Source of the DNA: Bacteroidota bacterium
Lineage (GTDB): Bacteria; Bacteroidota; Bacteroidia; Bacteroidales; UBA10428
Direction: 5' to 3'
Length of the DNA stretch: 64,000 nt
Assembly: GCA_016699695.1 (NCBI GenBank)
Contig: CP065006.1
Span: 248,001-312,000 of the forward strand
Positions 57,133 through 64,000 of the stretch are shown here, piece by piece (the stretch's first letter is position 1; the number at the start of each line of letters is the position of its first letter). The translations under genes and the position numbers were made by a program. The notes beneath the pieces are model-generated. The model ran no database searches and was not told where the DNA came from. It was given only the letters and a program-made list of their open reading frames with translations.

Positions 57133-58023
57133 TTATTTTTTAAAGTGATTATAAATTCTTTTAAAAACAGTTGGATATTCATTCATTAATCGGAGATAAA
57201 TGTTTTCATTAATACCTACATGATTCTTCATCGTTGCTATTGCATGTACATAGCTTTTATATGGAACCATCGATAATCCTTTAATTTCAATATAATCATC
57301 ACTAACATTTTGATATAGTCGTCCTATTTTTTGTTTAGATTTTAATGCGAGGCAATAAAAAAGGCTTTGCTCATAGAATAAATTGAACCACCCTAGGTCT
57401 ATTTTTCTTAAATCTTTATAATTTTGATCAATAATTTTAAAAGCTTTTCCCGTGAAGTCTTTAAAAAACTGAATATTATTTCCACCAAGAATACCTGCAT
57501 TTATTGCACTATATTCTCCAATACGACCGTAATTATGAACATATTCTTTCATTTCATCCGGGAAATAGCTCAAATATTCAATTGCTTGTTTGCTTAATTC
57601 TTGATAGGGGTATTTCGTCGCTTCAAAATTTTGCACAATTAAATCCTTTTTGAGTAAAGATTTTTTAAAAGGTTCCCATATGTAGACATCACTATCTACA
57701 TGAAGAAAAGGCTCATTTTGCAAACTATAGGCATAAATCTTCCCTAGTGCCCACAATTCGTCACTATAATGATTTAATCTATCAAGCTCAACAATTGTTT
57801 CAGTAAAAGGAATTTCAAATTCATCTATAAGAAGTTTTTTACCAATAGAATCTGTAACTAAAACCACATCCGCATAAAATTCTTTAAGCTTTAAACAACT
57901 ATATGCAGCACTTAAAAAATAATTCATTTCAGTTAACCAACCACCCTTTGCTCTATCATTTAGGTTGAGGTTATGTTTTTTATAAAATGGTTTTGACCAA
58001 AAACTTTGAACAATCTTAATCAT
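57133..58023 (-). CDS. DUF6734-type glycosyltransferase-like protein
   Basis: A 296-residue GT-A-like protein. The start is MIKIVQSFWSKPF at 58023; a start at 58035 would add MSAV, but the decayed paralogue also begins at MIKIV, which supports 58023. The nucleotide-sugar site is in FLHVDSDVYIWEPF (DxD at residues 110-112), preceded by LGKIYAYSLQNEPF, and a later INAGILGGNNIQFF is typical of related transferases. There is no membrane helix. The acceptor and sugar are unknown; similar proteins in Bacteroidota often lie near peptide-modification genes, but no precursor peptide is found here. Confidence 0.7.
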   Translation of the reverse strand: MIKIVQSFWSKPFYKKHNLNLNDRAKGGWLTEMNYFLSAAYSCLKLKEFYADVVLVTDSIGKKLLIDEFEIPFTETIVELDRLNHYSDELWALGKIYAYSLQNEPFLHVDSDVYIWEPFKKSLLKKDLIVQNFEATKYPYQELSKQAIEYLSYFPDEMKEYVHNYGRIGEYSAINAGILGGNNIQFFKDFTGKAFKIIDQNYKDLRKIDLGWFNLFYEQSLFYCLALKSKQKIGRLYQNVSDDYIEIKGLSMVPYKSYVHAIATMKNHVGINENIYLRLMNEYPTVFKRIYNHFKK

Positions 58024-58351
58024 AACTGCACTCAAAAATATCTTGTAAACGATAGTTAAATATGTAAATTATTTTTGAATTTATGTCTATATATATTGCA
58101 ATTATAATATGTGAACTTTGGACACATATAAAATCCTAGCAATGAAGACATAATTAGACCTTGTTATTGTAGGAAACCATTTTAACCTATTTGTTTTGAA
58201 AGATATTGAATGGAGAAGTTATAGTGGAAGAGTTAAGGTCAATACAAAAAACATATGGCTTCCCGTTTTGTAATATAGTTTTATAAAAACAGATTACACT
58301 ATATAAAACAATTTACATGCATTAAAAATTCAATAAACATTAATTATTTAT
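58024..58351. other. Intergenic, AT-rich, no gene seen
   Basis: No open frame of credible coding character is found between the glycosyltransferase and the OmpA-domain gene, both on the minus strand. Promoter-like AT-rich sequence is everywhere, so no single box can be chosen. Confidence 0.4.
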
Positions 58352-59476
58352 TCATGGATTTATATATTTAATAATAATCTCTACTCTCCTATTTCTGCTC
58401 CTGCCATAATCAGATGAATTATTATCAATTGGGTATTTACTTCCTTTACCATAAAATTGTATTTTACTACCAGTTACTACATTAAGAGAAGAAATATATT
58501 CTGATACTGACTGTGCTCTTTTTTTGGAGAGTACATCATTATATAAATCGGTACCTATGTCATCAGTATGACCAATAACAGTGATAGAATCAATAGGAGT
58601 ATTTATTTGATCTAAAACCGAATCAATTTTCTGGTAAAGCATTAAAGTTGGTTCGTAGCTATCAAAGGCAAACAATAGATCATTAAACAATAATATGGTA
58701 TCTGTGGGATATGCCGGAAGAGTATTAGCATTTTTATTTTTATCAATACTACAATTGTCATAGATGTTAAATAATGAACAATTTACAGGATGTCTGTTGT
58801 TTTGATGATATATTTCACTTTTTGTTTTTAATATTATTGAAGTGTCATGTGTTGTGTTTAGAGGTATTAGTTCAATATTATCAACAAAGTAATAATAATC
58901 ATGATATTCTTGAATTTCGCCCTTTTTAGGTTGCATACGCATATCTTGATCGTTTATGAAGTTTCCTATAATAATATAATTTGCTTCAGATTTCGCAATA
59001 AATTCATAGCTTACTTTTAACCATTCTTTACCCTTCTTATATTGTAAGAGGGATTTATTATTCTTAATCTCAATTTGCGGTGTGATATCCAGAATATTAT
59101 ATGGCTGGCTCAAAACTAAAGTGTCTGAGAATAAAATTCCAAGACTATTAATAAAAAGATTTTCAGGTAAAATTTCAAGTGTGATTCTATATTTTTTTCC
59201 ATATTGTAAATTATCTCCTAATCTTGATTGTAGATATGATCTAACATTATTTACGGATAAATTATATACAACAAACCCAGAATAGTTAAAACTATAACGG
59301 GCAACATTCGTTGCTAAAATTGAACAGGTTTGTCTCCATGCTTCTGGAGAGCAAGGAGCATTCATTTCGGTACAGATGTTAACATCTTCAAAATTACCAT
59401 TTAGTATGAGATTTTGTGCGAAACTTATCTTTGCTACAAACAGTGCAATAAATAGATAATATATTCTTCGTGTCAT
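58352..59476 (-). CDS. Exported OmpA-domain protein
   Basis: A 374-residue protein. A signal peptide (MTRRIYYLFIALFVAKISFA) leads a beta-sandwich domain (about 22-205: LILNGNFEDVNICTEMNAP at its start and YYFVDNIELIPL at its end), as in carbohydrate-binding-like modules, and a C-terminal OmpA domain (about 260-374). The peptidoglycan-binding site is visible in VIGHTDDIGTDLYNDVLSKK and the following RAQSV, with the Asp and Arg pair. It should sit in the outer membrane or periplasm, attached to peptidoglycan. It is the only clear envelope gene of the cargo and has its own flanking spacers. Confidence 0.82.
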   Translation of the reverse strand: MTRRIYYLFIALFVAKISFAQNLILNGNFEDVNICTEMNAPCSPEAWRQTCSILATNVARYSFNYSGFVVYNLSVNNVRSYLQSRLGDNLQYGKKYRITLEILPENLFINSLGILFSDTLVLSQPYNILDITPQIEIKNNKSLLQYKKGKEWLKVSYEFIAKSEANYIIIGNFINDQDMRMQPKKGEIQEYHDYYYFVDNIELIPLNTTHDTSIILKTKSEIYHQNNRHPVNCSLFNIYDNCSIDKNKNANTLPAYPTDTILLFNDLLFAFDSYEPTLMLYQKIDSVLDQINTPIDSITVIGHTDDIGTDLYNDVLSKKRAQSVSEYISSLNVVTGSKIQFYGKGSKYPIDNNSSDYGRSRNRRVEIIIKYINP

Positions 59477-59893
59477 TTTAAGCTGTAGATAAATACTAGT
59501 TGACCAATAATTAATAAATTCAGTCTAAATGTCAGATTTGTAAATTATTATGTGACAAAATTGTTTTCTAATGCCGTAAATATAATAATACTTCTAACAC
59601 GAACTTTGAAATGTTCTTTCTTAAGAATCATTAATAATATGAAGATGTAGACTCTAATCAATTTGTCGGTTATTAATTTCAATATGGCCAATAGTATTGA
59701 ACCTTCATTATAAAACTTATATTTGTTTTATAATTTTTCAGAGAGTGCGACATAGATATTACTAGTTATAAAACGTGGAATTCTAAGAAAGTATTGTAGT
59801 AATTACATTTAAAATTGCACGTTTTATTGACAGTTGGTACTAAAGTCAAGGAATTAAAAATAAATAATTAAAGTTATATACAAAGTTAAAAAT
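59477..59893. other. Intergenic, AT-rich, divergent promoter region
   Basis: This lies between the divergent OmpA-domain and radical-SAM genes and must hold both promoters. No gene, precursor-peptide frame or strong repeat is seen. Confidence 0.4.
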
Positions 59894-60286
59894 ATGGCAA
59901 ATATAATTTTCACGAATAAGTGTAATATAAGTTGTCCTTTTTGTTTTGCTACTGAGAATAATGAGGCAAATAAACAGTCGAATGATAAATTCAATATTTC
60001 AAAAGCATGGAGTATCAGTACCTTTATTAATAGTAAAAACTTTCGGTTCTGTGGTGGTGAACCTACCCTAAATCCAGAGATTAAAGAAACTATGGATTCT
60101 TTGTTAAATGGAGGGTATAAGCTGTTTTTCATGACCAACGGTATTTGGCCATCCGAATTTAAATCTTACTATGCGTCTTTGCATGATTCCCAGAAATTAA
60201 ACATTAGTTTTTTGTTTAACGTATTGCCTCCTGAATTATATAGCCAAAATCAATTAAGTATACTTAATTCTACTTTAACAGATTAA
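59894..60286 (+). pseudogene. Radical SAM protein truncated by IS copy 2
   Basis: The N-terminal 124 residues of a radical SAM enzyme. The 4Fe-4S motif is CNISCPFC (CxxxCxxC) near residue 10, and the SAM-binding FCGGEPTLNP follows near residue 53, with IFTNKCNIS at the start. The frame enters the left end of IS copy 2 and stops after NSTLTD, so about half of the barrel is missing and the product should be inactive. It may have been a peptide-modifying enzyme, as these often accompany glycosyltransferases, but that is only inference. Confidence 0.8.
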
Positions 60287-61764
60287 ACAAAACCCTTGTA
60301 AACATTGATATTTCAAGGAAATTCAGTATCTTCAATGCACAGAAAAACAGGCTTATCGTTCCGAAAAATGTTTAATACAACGTAAAAATAATAATCGATA
60401 TGGAAAAACACTGACCTCTGTAATAGAGCGAGTTAGTGTTCACCTTAATGATTATCAGCATGTATTTTGTAATTCAACAAAGAAGTTCTTTGACAAAGCA
60501 CAGCAATATTCATTAGGAATAATACAAAGTCAGATGCGCAATATTGAAAGAATAAGCGAAGATTTGGGAGCTAACTACCATCAAATGCAGCACTTTATAA
60601 CTGAGTCTAACTGGGATCATCGAGTTTTGATAAATCAAGTAGCCCAGGAAGTAAGCCAGGTTTTACCCAAAAGAAAACTTACAGGATTGATTATTGATGA
60701 AAGTGGTTGGGTAAAAAAAGGCGACCATAGCGTAGGCGTTGGACATCAATATTGTGGGAATGTAGGGAAACTATCAAATAGTCAGGTTGCGGTATTTGCT
60801 TGTTTAAGTAATGGGGATTTTGCATCAATGGTTGATGCCCGACTATACCTTCCCAAGGCTTGGTGTGACGACAAGACAAGATGCGAAAAAGCAGGCGTTC
60901 CTGTAAAGCACCGAACATTTAAAACTAAGCTCGAACTGGCATTAGAAATTATTCGCCAGCAAGTAACCAATGGCATCATCTTCGATTTTATTGGAGGCGA
61001 TGGTTATTATGGTAACGATGTGGATTTTGCCAGCAGCATAGATTTGCTTGGTTATCTGTACATGCTGGATATCCATAAAGACCAAAAAATATATTTGGAA
61101 CGTCCTGACTTGGCTATTCCCGAGCGAAAAAGCAATAAGGGTCGTGAACCCAAGAAATTAAAAGCAACTACAGACGAATTAAGTGTATCAAAATATTTAC
61201 AGACTTTAAATGACGAAAATTGGCAGCGTATTAGTGTTCGTAATACAGCCAAAGGAGTTCTTGTAGCTGACTATCATTTTATAAAGCTTTGGATAATCAA
61301 TAACAGTAAAATGCAAGTAGAGCAAAGGTTACTGGTTATCCGTAAAACGAAAACCAAAGAAGGCAAGGACGAAATAAAATATTCTTTTACCAATGCTAAT
61401 CTTGAACAATACACTAAGAAAGCTATAGCCTATATGCAAGCACAACGGTACTTTGTAGAACATTGCATAAAAGAATCAAAACAGATACTCGGGCTAGACC
61501 AGTTTCAGACACGAAAATGGCTTGCATGGCAACACCAGGTTGCATTAAACTTTTTGGTCTCGTCATTTATTTTAAAAGAAAAATTGCATTGCTTTGATGA
61601 TTTACCTTTACTATCGGCTCGTGATATTAAAGAATTTATCACTTTTAAACTTTATAAACAGATGACCGAAGAACAAATGATTGATAGAATTTATGACCGG
61701 CATTTAAAACGACAGCGTGATATAAATTACTCATATTCAAAATTGTAAATCTGTTAAAGTAGAA
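60268..61764 (+). mobile_element. IS701-family insertion sequence, copy 2
   Basis: 1497 bp, same orientation, same length and, as far as can be read, the same sequence as copy 1. Ends are the 17-bp inverted repeats, flanked by TTAA at 60264-60267 and 61765-61768. Its left end cuts the radical-SAM gene; its right end cuts the TPR gene. Full identity suggests that the duplication is recent. Confidence 0.9.
60534..61748 (+). CDS. IS701-family DDE transposase, copy 2 (5' start probably at 60400)
   Basis: The same 404-residue protein as at 48935, with D55, D156 and E314. The upstream ATG at 60400 and the A5 slip site (60404-60408) are also identical. Keeping the same out-of-frame start in both copies fits either a functional slippage signal or a defect that was copied with the element. 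Confidence 0.88.
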   Translation: MRNIERISEDLGANYHQMQHFITESNWDHRVLINQVAQEVSQVLPKRKLTGLIIDESGWVKKGDHSVGVGHQYCGNVGKLSNSQVAVFACLSNGDFASMVDARLYLPKAWCDDKTRCEKAGVPVKHRTFKTKLELALEIIRQQVTNGIIFDFIGGDGYYGNDVDFASSIDLLGYLYMLDIHKDQKIYLERPDLAIPERKSNKGREPKKLKATTDELSVSKYLQTLNDENWQRISVRNTAKGVLVADYHFIKLWIINNSKMQVEQRLLVIRKTKTKEGKDEIKYSFTNANLEQYTKKAIAYMQAQRYFVEHCIKESKQILGLDQFQTRKWLAWQHQVALNFLVSSFILKEKLHCFDDLPLLSARDIKEFITFKLYKQMTEEQMIDRIYDRHLKRQRDINYSYSKL

Positions 61765-62015
61765 TTAATTACGGTGCTATAATCGGCAATGGCTTTTTTA
61801 TATTCCTCCATGGCCAGAAAGGTATTCGCACGGTAATAATAAATTTCAATGTCAGAAGGATTACTTTTAATGGCGTTATTAAATTCTTTTAAAGCTTCTG
61901 CATAATTCTTCTTCTCGTAAAAATCGAGACCTTTCTTGGTTGATGAGTCCTGAGCATAAATAGCAACAAGACTAAATAATGTAATAATGATTGTATAAAG
62001 AGGTTTTCTGTACAT
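61737..62015 (-). pseudogene. 5' part of the disrupted TPR protein gene
   Basis: Codes a signal peptide (MYRKPLYTIIITLFSLVAIYA) and the first TPR units (YEKKNYAEALKEFNNAIKS, ANTFLAMEEYKKAIADYSTVI) before running into IS copy 2 and ending NSTLTDLQF-stop. Native sequence ends at 61769. The C-terminal 155 residues are at 48199-48664. It starts 6 bp after the end of the 110-residue secreted protein gene, so they were one operon. Confidence 0.9.
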
Positions 62016-62021
62016 ATGTGG

Positions 62022-62354
62022 CTACCTCCTCTGCATTTGTTGCCTTCGAGCTGCTTGTTGCCTTAGGTGCTGTTTTTGAAGGGCACGGTTGTGCATGACT
62101 TTATGTTGCTGAAACTGTCTTGTCCTCTTCAGAATAAGTGTGCGTTGTTTATTGATCGCTAGCTGGCTTCGTTTTTGTTTGACCGACTGATAATTGTTAT
62201 CGCGCAATACCAGAACCTGGTCGCGGGTAGTACCACGTAATGTTATGTCCGATCGAGCATCCTTCAACGCCGGAGACTTCGTTACCTGCGGTTCTTGGCA
62301 AAACCCAAGGGCTGACAACGCAAGAAAAAACAGAAGAATTGTGAATGGTTTCAT
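62022..62354 (-). CDS. Small secreted, very basic Gln/Arg-rich protein
   Basis: A 110-residue protein. A signal peptide (MKPFTILLFFLALSALGFC, possibly a lipobox at the Cys) is followed by a mature part with many Gln, Arg, Lys and His (QFQQHKVMHNRALQKQHLRQ and AARRQQMQRR at the end). No family is recognised. It lies 6 bp upstream of the broken TPR gene in the same direction. The pI must be very high; a role on nucleic acid, polyanionic surface polymer or as a structural peptide cannot be decided. Confidence 0.55.
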   Translation of the reverse strand: MKPFTILLFFLALSALGFCQEPQVTKSPALKDARSDITLRGTTRDQVLVLRDNNYQSVKQKRSQLAINKQRTLILKRTRQFQQHKVMHNRALQKQHLRQQAARRQQMQRR

Positions 62355-62502
62355 GAGGATAAAAATAAGTCAGTACATTTTCATTTACAAATGCTTTGAC
62401 AACATCCAATAAAAAAGGTTTAATACAAAAAAAATAAAATTCTGCATTCGATGGCAAAATCGACGAAATACCTTAAATATCCATAAAACTACCCAAAAGG
62501 AA

Positions 62503-62590
62503 TTATTGACCCTCTTTAAATGGAATAGTAAGTGTTACTGTGGTACCATTTTGCATTTCACTGGCGACCTTTATTTCTCCATGGTTGAGC
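62503..62590 (-). pseudogene. Last codons of a histidine kinase cut off by the IS3 element
   Basis: The minus strand reads NHGEIKVASEMQNGTTVTLT then IPFKEGQ and a stop at 62503, the closing beta-strands of a HATPase domain. The preceding part of the domain is at 63840-64000, on the other side of the IS. Joining across one GAGC keeps the frame (REFMLL-NHGEI). Confidence 0.88.
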
Positions 62591-63839
62591 TGAAAGCTTC
62601 CCCTAATTAGTAGCATTTAAAATTAAACTTTTTAAATTAATGTTTATGTCCTGTTGAAATGTGGGAAACTTTGTTGGGCCTTGTGGGCGGTGAAGTTTTC
62701 CATATTTCAATAGGAATGATACCGGAGTGTGGTACATCAGCGAACTATGGGGTCGCTCATTATTGTAAGACCATAGCCATGCATTTGAGATTAGTTGTGC
62801 CTGTCGGATGTTTTCAAATAGGTAACTATCCAGAACTTCTTCACGATAGCTTCTGTTGAATCGCTCTACATAACCATTTCTATGCGGTTTTCCTTTGGGA
62901 ATAAACTTGAGTTTTATATTCTTATCGTTTGCCCAGTCTTCCATAGCCTGGGCGATAAATTCCGGCCCATTATCAACCCTTATGTGTTCGGGTTTGCCTC
63001 TCCAGTCGATTAATCGTTCCAGTTCCCTGATTACCCGCAGACTTGTAATACTTGTACCTAAGGTGATAGTCAAAGCTTCCCGGTTAAAATCATCGATTAC
63101 ATTAAATGTCCTGAATTTAACTCCGTTATTAAGCACATCATGCATAAAATCCATGCTCCAGGTTAAGTTAGGTAATAGCGGCTGTAACAAGGACTCCTGC
63201 GGGCGCAATGGCAGCCTTCTTTTACATTTTCTTCTCAAGTTAAGCTTCATCTCGGTATAAACCCGATAAACTCTTTTATGGTTCCAGAAATGATTTAATT
63301 GCCGCAGGTGATAGTGCATCATCCAAAATCCCCACCGGCGATGAACCTCTGCTAGTTCTGCCAGCTTGTCCTTAATTTCCTGATCATTCCCCGCAATGGG
63401 TTGATAATAATATACACTCTGGTATATATTAAATAGCACACAGGCCTGCCGAATGCTCAACGTGTGCCTTTGTTGAGCATAGGTTACCAATTCCCGTTTC
63501 TCTGCAGGCCTTAGAGCTTTTTTTTCAATTACATCTTTTAAAACCGTGATATGCAACGCCTGTTCAGCTACAATCTTCTTGTATTGCGAAAGTTCTCGTT
63601 CCAGTTCCTTAAGTCTTTTCAACTGGGTTACCTCCATCCCTGAATACTTTGATTTCCACTGATAAAAAGTTGGTTGGCTTATACCATGCTCCCGGCAGAT
63701 ATCCGAAACACTCTTGCCTTGGTCCTGCTCTTTCAGAATCTTGATGATTTGACTCTCTGTAAATTTTGTTGTTTTCATTCTACCAAAGTTAACGATTAAA
63801 CTATATTTTTAATCGCTACTGTTTTGGGGGAAGCTTTCA
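62591..63839 (-). mobile_element. IS3-family (IS407-type) insertion sequence
   Basis: 1249 bp. Both ends begin TGAAAGCTTCCCC (13 bp perfect inverted repeat, with further partial match AGTAGC), and both are flanked by GAGC (62587-62590 and 63840-63843), a 4-bp target duplication as expected of the IS407 group. One transposase frame on the minus strand fills the element. It is inserted in a sensor histidine kinase gene. Confidence 0.92.
62603..63778 (-). CDS. IS3-family transposase, single fused frame
   Basis: A 391-residue protein with an N-terminal HTH_Tnp_1 domain (about 1-90: FTESQIIKILKEQDQGKSVS, GISQPTFYQWKSKYSG), a leucine-zipper-like coil, and an rve-type DDE integrase domain. The catalytic residues are in WSMDFMHD, RVDNGPEF and ERFNRSYREEVLD. 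Most IS3 elements have orfA and orfB joined by a -1 frameshift; here both parts are read in one continuous frame, so no slippage is needed. The frame looks intact and the element may be active. Confidence 0.92.
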   Translation of the reverse strand: MKTTKFTESQIIKILKEQDQGKSVSDICREHGISQPTFYQWKSKYSGMEVTQLKRLKELERELSQYKKIVAEQALHITVLKDVIEKKALRPAEKRELVTYAQQRHTLSIRQACVLFNIYQSVYYYQPIAGNDQEIKDKLAELAEVHRRWGFWMMHYHLRQLNHFWNHKRVYRVYTEMKLNLRRKCKRRLPLRPQESLLQPLLPNLTWSMDFMHDVLNNGVKFRTFNVIDDFNREALTITLGTSITSLRVIRELERLIDWRGKPEHIRVDNGPEFIAQAMEDWANDKNIKLKFIPKGKPHRNGYVERFNRSYREEVLDSYLFENIRQAQLISNAWLWSYNNERPHSSLMYHTPVSFLLKYGKLHRPQGPTKFPTFQQDININLKSLILNATN

Positions 63840-64000
63840 GAGCAACATAAATTCGCGACAAAGAATAAGTCCCAAGCCTGTACCAACTTCACCATGGGTA
63901 CCTTTGGTTGTTTCGGCTTTATCAATTTGAAAAAGTGATTTTAACCTGGCTTCGCTCATACCAATTCCAGAATCAGTGATCATTAATTCAAAAGCATCGC
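63840..64000 (-). pseudogene. Sensor histidine kinase (HATPase part), interrupted and running off the window
   Basis: The minus strand reads the G1 box ITDSGIGMSEARLKSLFQI and the G2 box GEVGTGLGLILCREFMLL, then meets the IS3 end, whose first bases TGA give an immediate stop. So the kinase lacks only its last 27 residues. The rest of the gene lies to the right of the window. Whether the shortened kinase still works cannot be said, since the final beta-strands of the ATP-binding fold are gone. Confidence 0.88.

Larger units (their letters stand above)
48665..61768. mobile_element. 13.1-kb composite-transposon-like element bounded by two IS701-type copies
   Basis: Two identical 1497-bp IS copies in the same orientation (48669-50165 and 60268-61764) enclose 10.1 kb of plasmid-like DNA. 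The outer edges are flanked by TTAA (48665-48668 and 61765-61768), the expected 4-bp target duplication, and the target gene is restored exactly when it is removed. The inner edges of both IS copies are also next to TTAA (50166-50169 and 60264-60267). The cargo could have moved as a composite transposon, or a circle carrying one IS could have recombined with a resident IS. Both cargo edge genes (relaxase, radical SAM) run into the IS. Confidence 0.88.

Noticed and set aside
59477..59893. Precursor peptide gene next to the radical-SAM fragment
   Set aside because: No short frame with a start, a ribosome site and a leader/core look was found in the spacer or at 58024-58351.
48669..61764. Antibiotic-resistance transposon
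   Set aside because: Composite transposons often carry resistance genes, but none of the cargo frames resembles a known resistance determinant.

Overview
The window reads as chromosome from a member of the Bacteroidota. The signs are a complete Bat (Bacteroides aerotolerance) operon, a T9SS-type C-terminal sorting domain, a hybrid-type sensor with a Reg_prop/Y_Y_Y periplasmic part, a TTG-N19-TAnnTTTG promoter, and BfmA/BtgA-like mobilisation genes. An A2-type caa3 oxidase and a Tat-exported FeS/NrfD pair suggest an organism able to respire oxygen. No tRNA, rRNA or CRISPR array was seen. | Layout, 1-7 kb: the end of cheD, then cheB, a membrane PAS/GAF sensor with no output domain, a hybrid histidine kinase with degenerate catalytic boxes, acylphosphatase and a tandem universal-stress protein. 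7-15.7 kb: the minus-strand operon moxR, a small secreted protein, DUF58, a BatD-like membrane protein, batA, batB, batC, batD, batE. Its first gene, moxR, is split by a frameshift in an A5 run. 15.9-28.4 kb: housekeeping genes (truA, aroE, folD, ffh, argS), a YfiR-like protein, a DUF368 membrane protein, a ComA-like enzyme, a TPR protein, a glycosyltransferase and a thioredoxin-fold lipid/periplasm-type protein. 28.7-39 kb: envelope genes (a 14-repeat TPR-like protein, a T9SS-exported serine protease, an outer-membrane protein) and a one-protein periplasmic sensor kinase. 39.2-48.2 kb: a respiratory operon (HMA protein, Tat FeS protein, NrfD, membrane cytochrome c, SCO, oxidase subunits I, III, IV and II, heme O synthase). 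I read it as a compact quinol-to-oxygen chain in which the FeS/NrfD/cytochrome c trio stands in for complex III. | 48.2-64 kb is a mobile region. A 13.1-kb structure is bounded by two identical, directly repeated 1497-bp IS701-type elements and sits inside a small TPR gene, with a TTAA target duplication. Joining the flanks across one TTAA restores a 238-codon in-frame TPR gene. The 10.1-kb cargo is AT-rich and plasmid-like: a relaxase truncated by the IS, a BfmA/BtgA-like mobilisation protein, ParA, a small basic partner with repeated sites, degraded reading frames, a DUF6734-type glycosyltransferase beside a decayed paralogue, an OmpA-domain protein and a radical-SAM gene truncated by the second IS. 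Just beyond, an IS407-type IS3 element with a GAGC duplication interrupts a sensor histidine kinase, whose frame is also restored exactly on removal of the element. | All calls come from reading the sequence; family names are by recognition of motifs, without database searches.
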